Source: Prolixibacteraceae bacterium (GTDB lineage Bacteria; Bacteroidota; Bacteroidia; Bacteroidales; Prolixibacteraceae). Taken from it: a DNA stretch of 9,362 bases. Below the pieces are notes generated by a model. That model was not told where the DNA came from. It ran no database searches and saw only the letters and a program-made list of their open reading frames with translations. The stretch spans positions 1 to 9,362 of the forward strand of contig JAGODU010000154.1 in NCBI GenBank assembly GCA_017998095.1, written 5' to 3'. Below are positions 1 through 6,379 of the stretch, in pieces (the stretch's first letter is position 1; each line of letters begins with the position of its first letter). The position numbers and the translations under genes were made by a program.

Positions 1-933
1 TTAACAGAACTGGATCTCAGAGACTTACATGTCCTGAAATTTGTGGAGTTATTCAGGGCGCAAAGCTTATCCAAAATAAGACTGGACAGCCATCCGGTGC
101 TGGAGAGATTATGTGTGGAGGATTGTAACCTGGATTCGCTTGATATATCAGGTTGTTCAGGTCTGAAAGATCTCAGAGGCGCACAGAACTCTTACACATT
201 CATTGATTGGGGATCTGTTGGTCAGCTGTTATGGCATATCTGTATAAGGGACAATCCCCAGATAGAAGTTAATATTCCTGATTTAATACAGTTCCCGGTG
301 CTTAAGGAATTGCTGATCTGGAATACAAACCAGAACGGGGCATTTGTATGTCATAATTCGGGAATAAGAGATATTTCGGCTTATGGGAACCATTATACAA
401 GCGCAGATATAAGCGGTTGTACGGCTCTGAGAGTATTTGCATTGTCGGGAAGCCATTTAAGCTCTATAAATCTAGGCACTGCTGAAAATCTTACTAATGT
501 TAAACTAAAGGATTGCGCACTTTCACAGGATAATGCCGACTATGTCCTGAAGACTCTTGATGATGCAGGCAATCTGACCGGGTACCTTGATATAACAGGA
601 AATGCCACCCCTTCCGTCGCCGCATTAAGTCATTATTACAGTCTGAAAGCCAAGGGCTGGACAATTGAAGAAATTACAGGTATTGAGCCTGTTCCGGGTA
701 GTATAGATAATGTAAAAATGATCGTGACCGTTAATGAAATAAGGCTGGAGTTTTTCAGTGACTTCACCGGCTGGAAAGCAAACTTATATGATCTATATGG
801 TATATTGATCGCCATCAAACCTGTCAATGATAATATCCTTACTTTCGATATATCATCACTTTCATCAGGTCTTTATCTTGTTTCGCTCTCAAACGGTACT
901 CAAAGACTTATAAATAAATTCATCAAGCCCTAA
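1..933 (+). CDS. Leucine-rich-repeat secreted protein with C-terminal T9SS sorting domain (3' part, 5' end outside window)
   Basis: The reading frame is open from the first base, so the gene starts upstream; 310 residues are visible. The GTG at 43 lies inside a repeat and is not a credible start. From the left edge to about base 660 the protein shows irregular leucine-rich repeats of the BspA/internalin-like kind, with recurring LDISGC and ADISGC words and L..L.L spacing. They end in a segment (LSQDNAD...GYLDITGN...KGWTI) that often caps such arrays in Bacteroidota. From about base 690 the C-terminus looks like a type A Por secretion tail: a beta-rich domain with LYDLYG, then LSSGLYLVSLSNG and a terminal KFIKP. 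Proteins with this tail are exported by Sec, cross the outer membrane through the type IX system, and are anchored or released after tail cleavage. The ligand is unknown; binding to protein or polysaccharide is inference. G+C here is about 43% in a sampled line, above the right half of the window. Confidence 0.85.
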   Translation, partial: LTELDLRDLHVLKFVELFRAQSLSKIRLDSHPVLERLCVEDCNLDSLDISGCSGLKDLRGAQNSYTFIDWGSVGQLLWHICIRDNPQIEVNIPDLIQFPVLKELLIWNTNQNGAFVCHNSGIRDISAYGNHYTSADISGCTALRVFALSGSHLSSINLGTAENLTNVKLKDCALSQDNADYVLKTLDDAGNLTGYLDITGNATPSVAALSHYYSLKAKGWTIEEITGIEPVPGSIDNVKMIVTVNEIRLEFFSDFTGWKANLYDLYGILIAIKPVNDNILTFDISSLSSGLYLVSLSNGTQRLINKFIKP

Positions 934-953
934 CTTATATAACTCTTAACTCT

Positions 954-1000
954 CTTTAAACTTTAGGCACTTTAGGCACTTTAGCTCACTTTAGGCACTT
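954..1000 (+). repeat. Short tandem repeat of CTTTAGGCA units directly upstream of capF
   Basis: The perfect unit CTTTAGGCA occurs at 961-969, 970-978 and 989-997. A variant 10-base unit, CTTTAGCTCA, lies at 979-988, a degenerate CTTTAAA at 954-960, and a partial CTT at 998-1000 touches the ATG at 1001. The array fills most of the 67-base gap between the LRR gene and capF and leaves no room for a Shine-Dalgarno sequence. Each unit carries a TAG; the one at 992-994 is in frame with capF, so capF cannot extend upstream through the repeat. Function is unknown. It could be a dispersed intergenic repeat of this genome or a spacing element that varies in copy number. Confidence 0.85.
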
Positions 1001-2119
1001 ATGATTAAAGTAGGAATAACCGGACAAGCAGGATTTATCGGTACTCACTTATTTAACTTCCTCGGCCTCAAACCAAATGAAATCACCCGCATCCCCTTCG
1101 AAGATGCCATCTTTTCTGACCAGGCACGATTGGAGGAATTCGTAAAAAAATGTGATGTAATAGTTCACCTTGCAGCTCTCAACAGGCATAACGATCCTCA
1201 GGAAATTTACAATACCAATCTGCGACTGGTAAAGCAACTGATCGGGGCACTTGAAACAACAGGTTCAAAGCCACACATACTATTCTCTTCTTCCATACAG
1301 GAGGAACGTACCAATATTTTCGGTAAATCAAAGCGCGAAGGAAGACAATTACTGGCTGAATGGGCGGAAAGGAACGGAGCAATATTCACAGGTATGGTCA
1401 TCCCCAATGTATTCGGACCATTCGGGAATCCATATTATAATTCAGTAGTTGCAACATTCTCTCATCAGCTTACCCACAATGAGGAACCGAAAGTTGAAGT
1501 AGATGCTCAATTGAGGATGATTTACATAGGTGATCTTGTAAAAGACATTTATGATTGTATTAAGCGAAAAGTAAATAATACAGAGTATAAAGTTGCTCAT
1601 ACAAATGAAGTAAAGGTTTCAGAAATACTTGAATTACTTAAAGGTTTTAAATCAGATTATTTTGATAAGGGGATTTTTCCTGATCTGACAGATCCTCTTG
1701 AAAGAAACCTATTCAATACCTTCGTTTGTTATATTGACCTTGAGAATTATTTTCCGTTCAGGCTTAAACTGAATACCGATGAGCGTGGTTCTTTTGTTGA
1801 AACAGTTAAGATAAACAGTGGCGGACAGGTTTCATTCTCAACAACAAAACCAGGGATTTCAAGAGGTAATCATTTTCATACAAGGAAAGCTGAACGTTTT
1901 GCTGTAATTAAGGGGAAGGCTCGAATTCAGTTACGTCGTATTGGAACAGACAAGATCCTGAATTTTGAACTGGACGGAAAAGAACCGGCATACGTGGACA
2001 TGCCGGTATGGTACACCCATAATATAAAAAACATTGGAACAGATGATCTTTATACGATTTTCTGGATTAATGAGTTCTACAATAATATTGATACGGATAC
2101 TTATTATGAAATGGTGTAA
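1001..2119 (+). CDS. capF: CapF/WbjC-type bifunctional UDP-sugar C3-epimerase/C4-reductase (SDR + cupin)
   Basis: The product has 372 residues, the usual size of CapF (FnlB, WbjC). An N-terminal short-chain dehydrogenase domain (about 1-250) carries the nucleotide-binding GQAGFIG at 8-14, the HLAALNR segment at 56-62, and SSSIQ at 96-100. A C-terminal cupin (about 255-372) carries the probable metal ligands H291, H293 and E298 in GNHFHTRKAE, plus H340 in YTHNI. In characterised CapF the cupin epimerises C3 of the 4-keto sugar made by CapE, and the reductase domain then reduces C4 with NADPH; CapG afterwards gives UDP-N-acetyl-L-fucosamine. The start at 1001 is fixed by an in-frame TAG at 992 and by the position of the glycine motif. 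One oddity is the expected YxxxK active-site pair, which reads FGKSK, with F107 (codon TTC at 1319) and K111. CapE and CapG are absent nearby. The SDR half is about 44% G+C by hand count, and the linker around 1500-1740 about 30%. Assignment to the family is firm; the exact product sugar is inferred. Confidence 0.87.
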   Translation: MIKVGITGQAGFIGTHLFNFLGLKPNEITRIPFEDAIFSDQARLEEFVKKCDVIVHLAALNRHNDPQEIYNTNLRLVKQLIGALETTGSKPHILFSSSIQEERTNIFGKSKREGRQLLAEWAERNGAIFTGMVIPNVFGPFGNPYYNSVVATFSHQLTHNEEPKVEVDAQLRMIYIGDLVKDIYDCIKRKVNNTEYKVAHTNEVKVSEILELLKGFKSDYFDKGIFPDLTDPLERNLFNTFVCYIDLENYFPFRLKLNTDERGSFVETVKINSGGQVSFSTTKPGISRGNHFHTRKAERFAVIKGKARIQLRRIGTDKILNFELDGKEPAYVDMPVWYTHNIKNIGTDDLYTIFWINEFYNNIDTDTYYEMV

Positions 2120-2208
2120 ATTTTCTTAAATTCGGAATCTGCAATAAATTTTAAATTTTTTGGTGGTAATAAATGTGTGGTTGATGATATTATTTGGGTT
2201 TATTCTAT

Positions 2209-2823
2209 TTAATTTTTTAAATATTTCATATTCAATATTTGGTTTATTTCTTTTAAACACCCCGTTAAGATTATCAAAGCACCAATCATTTCAAAGCCCT
2301 CTTCTATAGCATTTTTAAATTTGTCCAGATAGAGATAGGAATCAAAGATTTCGCTAGATAGCCCACCTAAAATATAGACAGTAAATCCTCCCAATATAAA
2401 ATTAACAAGCTCTTTATTTTTACTTTTAAATTCTAAAAATGTGGCAAAATAAAACAGAAAAAAAACAGCAAGTGGTCCATATATCCAAATCCATTTTATT
2501 TTAAATTCTGCTCCAAACAATTCATGTATACCAGATGATTCATCCAGGGATAAGAGCATAAAAATTGAACTTAACACAATCCAAAAAAAATTAAGGTTAG
2601 ATACTGTTTTAGCAACATGGCTTAAAATATAGTTAGCAAATGAGGAAATTGAAACAGATAAAAGTAATAATGAAGTAAACCAAGTAGGTATATTTGCTTC
2701 CTGCTCTAAATCAAACATTAATCTTAAATTATTACCAAGACTTTCTGGTATGAAATTTAGTATCAGGAGTAAAATAATGATACATAAAAATGACATGTAA
2801 ATCTTTTTTACCGGTATTATCAT
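2209..2823 (-). CDS. Six-helix integral membrane protein of unknown function (DE..HE motif family)
   Basis: A 204-residue protein read from ATG at 2823. About six hydrophobic segments can be seen (residues 7-27, 47-68, 78-94, 110-130, 139-157, 175-193). Conserved-looking polar residues sit in or at the membrane edges: E42, N44, P46, T47 and W48 in EANIPTW; D94, E95, H100 and E101 in LSLDESSGIHE; E158 in GGLSSEIF; and E174, E175 and E178 in EEGFEMIG. I recall this set of motifs from a widespread but uncharacterised family of roughly 200-residue membrane proteins, and know no assigned function. Clustered Asp, Glu and His at membrane faces suggest metal binding or proton-coupled chemistry, which is inference only. 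The gene is convergent with capF and divergent from the Wza-like gene, so it breaks the plus-strand run. Its G+C is only about 28% by hand count. No start-deciding ribosome site is visible. Confidence 0.75.
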   Translation of the reverse strand: MIIPVKKIYMSFLCIIILLLILNFIPESLGNNLRLMFDLEQEANIPTWFTSLLLLSVSISSFANYILSHVAKTVSNLNFFWIVLSSIFMLLSLDESSGIHELFGAEFKIKWIWIYGPLAVFFLFYFATFLEFKSKNKELVNFILGGFTVYILGGLSSEIFDSYLYLDKFKNAIEEGFEMIGALIILTGCLKEINQILNMKYLKN

Positions 2824-3021
2824 ATAATCATTCTTATGTGTTATGAAAATTTTAATATAAAATTGAAATTTAAAATTAAGAAAACAAAAATTAAATTGAA
2901 TATAATTTAGTAATTAAATTTAAAATACTTAATAATTCTAGTTTATTTATGAAAAACATTATATTTATGTTATTAACATGAATGAACTATTGCTCAATTG
3001 ATTTATTAAAATACTTTGTAA
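2824..3021. promoter_or_regulatory. Very AT-rich divergent intergenic region, presumed to hold promoters for both flanking genes
   Basis: These 198 bases separate two divergently read genes, so promoters in both directions are expected here. G+C over 2821-3000 is about 14% by hand count, far below any gene in the window. Two copies of TATTTATG (2944-2951 and 2962-2969) match the Bacteroidota -7 element TAnnTTTG at seven of eight positions on the plus strand, but neither has a TTTG at the expected -33 spacing. TACTTTG at 3012-3018 also resembles the -7 element but ends three bases before the Wza-like start codon, too close unless the message is nearly leaderless. No gene or RNA is recognisable. 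Confidence 0.4.
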
Positions 3022-3810
3022 ATGAAATTGTTCCATGTGATTTGTTCATTAGCAATTATCCTTTTAGTGAGTTCATGTGTGACTCACAGGAGAATTACAT
3101 ATCTTCAGGATTTGGGTAAGACTGATGGTTTTGTCAAGTCTGGGACTGAAACTGGAATGTCAATTACTCCCTCGGCGTATAAAATAAAGCCCTACGACAA
3201 TCTGTTTATAAGAGTAATAACACCTGATCCTCAATGGTCTACTATGTTCAATTCTACTCCTGTTGGAGCAGGTGGTTCTGTGACGGAGGAGAGTGCTGCT
3301 TTGCTTGGATATCCTGTTGATTTAGAAGGGAATATTGACATTCCTTTTGTTGGAAAAGTCTTCGTAGGAGGGAAGACTCTGGCAGAAATAAAAATTGATC
3401 TGGATTCAAGTTTTGAGAAATACGTTACGGATGCTTCAATAGCTGTTAGGTTGGTAAATAATTATGTAAGCATAATAGGTGAAGTAAATGCTCCCGGAAG
3501 ATATAATATTACCAAGGATCAAATTAATGTTTTTGAAGCATTGGCTTTGGCATCTGATCTTAGTTCATTAAGTAACCGAAGAAAAATTCAATTGATCAGG
3601 CCAACTGCTTATGGCCCTGTAATCAAAGAGTTCTCGTTGATTGACAGAAGTATTCTGACTTCAGAGTTTTACTATATTATGCCGAACGATATAATTTATG
3701 CAATGCCCGTACATGGAAGATCATTTCAGGTAAATTCTTCTGTTTGGACATTATTTCTGACCACTATCACCTCAGCACTTGGAGTTATTGCATTTTTCAG
3801 AACCTTTTAG
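3022..3810 (+). CDS. wza: Outer-membrane polysaccharide export lipoprotein (Wza-like, Poly_export + SLBB)
   Basis: The product has 262 residues. Residues 1-18 form a lipoprotein signal with lipobox LVSSC, so C19 would be the lipidated N-terminus. The polysaccharide export domain spans about 51-145 (YKIKPYDNLFIRV, then LEGNIDIPFVGKV and the KTLAEI helix). One SLBB domain follows at about 147-200 (VSIIGEVNAPGRYNI, INVFEALALA). A C-terminal hydrophobic helix at about 240-259 ends in FFRTF. This compact one-SLBB form with a terminal helix is usual in Bacteroidota and shorter than Escherichia coli Wza. It would form the multimeric outer-membrane exit channel for capsule or exopolysaccharide and work with the Wzc-like protein encoded 111 bases downstream. 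The start is certain: TAA at 3019-3021 directly precedes the ATG in frame and the signal peptide begins at once. As the first plus-strand gene after the AT-rich region, it probably heads the export operon. Confidence 0.93.
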   Translation: MKLFHVICSLAIILLVSSCVTHRRITYLQDLGKTDGFVKSGTETGMSITPSAYKIKPYDNLFIRVITPDPQWSTMFNSTPVGAGGSVTEESAALLGYPVDLEGNIDIPFVGKVFVGGKTLAEIKIDLDSSFEKYVTDASIAVRLVNNYVSIIGEVNAPGRYNITKDQINVFEALALASDLSSLSNRRKIQLIRPTAYGPVIKEFSLIDRSILTSEFYYIMPNDIIYAMPVHGRSFQVNSSVWTLFLTTITSALGVIAFFRTF

Positions 3811-3921
3811 GTTTTAGAAAAATAATTCCTTCTGTTAATGTGGTCACTTCTTACGTAATTACTACATAAGTCAACTAATATTGGAGTTATCAAAATAAAT
3901 CTTAAACCTTATAAGAATAAG

Positions 3922-6291
3922 ATGCATAACGATAATAATACTCACCAAGCAATCAGTAAAAAACAGCCCAGGAACTTAATTGATTTTGATCCATTAGCTA
4001 TTCTTAAATTGTTAATTAAGAACTGGTATTGGTTTATTATTTGTACAGGAATTGGATTATACCTTGCACGTTTCTATATTGGTCATACATTGCCTGTTTA
4101 CGAGACTACTGCCACATTATTGATTAATGATTCGGAGAACAGATCAATGGTTGATAATACAGAACTTCTTCAGGGTTTGGGTCTTCCAGGAGGGATGCAG
4201 AACATTGAAAACCAGATGATGATACTCAGATCAAGAGATTTGACTGAGCGCACATTAGAAGAACTTCCTTTTGAAATAGAATATTATATAAAAACTTTTA
4301 GAAATAAATTGCCTGTTTATCCAGATGCTCCTGTAAGAATAATTTCTGAAACACAGAACCCTCTTCCAAAAAACATTGAATTCCTGATAACATATATTAA
4401 CGATAGCTCTTTCAATCTTACGACTGATTCTAAGTCTTACAAAATTAACAAAACCTCTTCATTCGGTGAATTAATTGAAATGGAAAATGGAGCTTTCAGT
4501 ATTGAATGCAGAGATCAGGAATGGTTTGTGAAAAACAGAGAACTTCAACTTTGTTTTATAATTCATGATATCAATAGGTTAGTCAGAGGATATGCTAATC
4601 GTATAAATGTTGAATTAGTATCCAGGGGAGCATCAATTTTGAGAATTAGTTTAAACGGTACCAATCCAGCAAAAGATGCTGATTTTATTAATAAACATCT
4701 GGAAGGATTCCAAAGAATTTCACTTGACACAAAAAATACTGAAGCAGACCGAAGAATTCAATTTATAGATAACCAACTTAATTGGATTACAGATACACTT
4801 TCAACAACAGAAAATAAGCTTCAACAGTTTCGTTCAGCATATCAGGTTATGGATCTGTCTGCTCAGGGACAATCTATTATTGAGCAGGTAAATTTACTTG
4901 AAAACGAGAAAGCCCGGCTTAACCTTGAAGCAAACTATTATGACTATCTTGCTGATTATCTGCAGAAAGAGGCTTCAGATGAGATGCCAATGGTACCTAT
5001 CACTATGGGTATTACAGATCCGGGACTGACCCGGCTTGTCGAAGAGCTGGCAACTTCGCAGAGTCAGTTGTCAACAACGGGAGCTGGTGAATTGAATCCG
5101 TTACAGAGAAACCTTCAGCAAAGAGTTCGCAGCACAAAAGATGCTTTAAGCGAAACTCTAAATGGTCTCAGAAGAGCAAATAGTCTTGCCAGATCTGAAA
5201 ATCAACAGCGGATCAATCGGATTAATGCTCAGGCCAGCGCTCTGCCTGTTACTGAAAGGCAACTTCTTGGAATTGAACGTAAGTTTAAACTAAATGATGA
5301 ATTATATACTTTTCTTCTGCAAACAAGAGCTGAACAGCAGATGCAAAAATCATCAAACAGGGCAGACAGTCAGATTATAGACAAAGCTAATGAACGTTTC
5401 AGTTCCAGAATATCCCCAGATCCGATGAAAGCAAATTTTGCAGGATTGTTTGCAGGTTTTGCCATACCTTTCCTGATAATATTATCTAATTACGTTTTTA
5501 GCAGGAAACTAAAGGATGAAGATATAAAAAGGATAACTGATATGCCTGTTGTGGGTAATATCCCTCATAATGAATCAAAAATAAATACTGTTGTATTCGA
5601 TAATCCTAGTTCATCCATTGCTGAAGCTTTTCGTATATTAAGATCCCGCATGCAGTTTCTAACAAAAGAAGCACTTTCTTCAGTTATTCTTGTAACATCT
5701 TCAATGCCTGAAGATGGTAAGACTTTTATAGCTATAAATCTTGCATCAGTTTATAGTATGCTCGATAAGAAAACTGTACTTATTGGATTTGATCTAAGAA
5801 AACCTAAGATTTTTCAGGATTTCAAATTAAGTAATGAAAAAGGTGTAACAACTTGGCTGATAGGGAAGGACAGGTTAGAGGATATAATTCAGAAGACTCA
5901 TTACGACAATCTATCAGTGATATCTGCAGGTCCTGTACCTCCCAATCCATCAGAACTTACCGCACTTGATAAAACAAAAGAACTAATAAGCTTACTAAAA
6001 AAGGAGTATGAATATATAATTATTGACTCTTCTCCGGTTGGAGTTGTATCAGATACATATCACCTTGCTTCTATTTCTGACTCCTGCCTTTTGATAGTCA
6101 GACCAAAAAAAACTTTAAAAGATATTTTGCAGAAAACAGTCTATGAGATTTATGAAAGTGGTACAAAGAGCGTAAGTATGGTGATAAATGATCTAAGATC
6201 AGGCAGCATTTATTATGGTTACGGAGAAAAATACGGATACATCAATAATGATAAGCAGAAAAAGCGTCTTTTTAGAAGGATAAGGAAATGA
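3922..6291 (+). CDS. wzc: Polysaccharide chain-length determinant / BY-type tyrosine autokinase (Wzc-like)
   Basis: The 789 residues match the fused Wzz-kinase architecture. A Wzz domain begins near residue 20, with a first membrane helix at about 34-53. A long periplasmic part follows, with coiled-coil stretches around 270-345 and 370-480 and a GNVR-like region before the second helix at about 505-524. The cytoplasmic kinase domain starts after that. It has the EX2RX2R oligomerisation motif (E568, R571, R574), Walker A PEDGKT (K600, T601), Walker A' in GFDLRKP (D624), Walker B in IIIDSSP (D702), and a C-terminal tyrosine cluster (Y764, Y765, Y767, Y771, Y773) followed by a basic tail. Such kinases phosphorylate their tyrosine clusters in trans, and cycles of phosphorylation govern polymer length and export with Wza. 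The first Asp of the Walker A' pair is Gly here (G622), which I recall as common in Bacteroidota homologues. No Wzb phosphatase gene lies in the window. The 111-base upstream gap has no clear ribosome site. Confidence 0.95.
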   Translation: MHNDNNTHQAISKKQPRNLIDFDPLAILKLLIKNWYWFIICTGIGLYLARFYIGHTLPVYETTATLLINDSENRSMVDNTELLQGLGLPGGMQNIENQMMILRSRDLTERTLEELPFEIEYYIKTFRNKLPVYPDAPVRIISETQNPLPKNIEFLITYINDSSFNLTTDSKSYKINKTSSFGELIEMENGAFSIECRDQEWFVKNRELQLCFIIHDINRLVRGYANRINVELVSRGASILRISLNGTNPAKDADFINKHLEGFQRISLDTKNTEADRRIQFIDNQLNWITDTLSTTENKLQQFRSAYQVMDLSAQGQSIIEQVNLLENEKARLNLEANYYDYLADYLQKEASDEMPMVPITMGITDPGLTRLVEELATSQSQLSTTGAGELNPLQRNLQQRVRSTKDALSETLNGLRRANSLARSENQQRINRINAQASALPVTERQLLGIERKFKLNDELYTFLLQTRAEQQMQKSSNRADSQIIDKANERFSSRISPDPMKANFAGLFAGFAIPFLIILSNYVFSRKLKDEDIKRITDMPVVGNIPHNESKINTVVFDNPSSSIAEAFRILRSRMQFLTKEALSSVILVTSSMPEDGKTFIAINLASVYSMLDKKTVLIGFDLRKPKIFQDFKLSNEKGVTTWLIGKDRLEDIIQKTHYDNLSVISAGPVPPNPSELTALDKTKELISLLKKEYEYIIIDSSPVGVVSDTYHLASISDSCLLIVRPKKTLKDILQKTVYEIYESGTKSVSMVINDLRSGSIYYGYGEKYGYINNDKQKKRLFRRIRK

Positions 6292-6379
6292 AGTAACAAA
6301 ATTAATAATTAGTTAATCTATACCTTTTTTAGGACCTCATAGTTAATATTCCTAAGTTTTCTTATCGGCTTTATTTAGA

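Noticed and set aside
43..45. GTG as the start of the LRR protein
   Set aside because: The same frame continues upstream to the first base with repeat-like sequence (LTELDLRDL), so this codon is internal.
2146..2878. A 12-base exact inverted match (2147-2158 with 2866-2877) flanking the minus-strand membrane protein gene, like ends of a small mobile unit
   Set aside because: The match consists only of A and T in DNA of very low G+C, a third similar copy occurs near 2917, and there is no transposase or target duplication, so chance is the better explanation.
3012..3018. TACTTTG as a -7 promoter element for the Wza-like gene
   Set aside because: It has one base too few for TAnnTTTG and ends three bases before the start codon, which would leave almost no leader.
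3847..3873. Palindrome TTACGTAA and an imperfect dyad around it in the gap before the Wzc-like gene
   Set aside because: The eight-base palindrome is short, the extended dyad matches at only 11 of 15 positions, and it does not resemble any operator I know.
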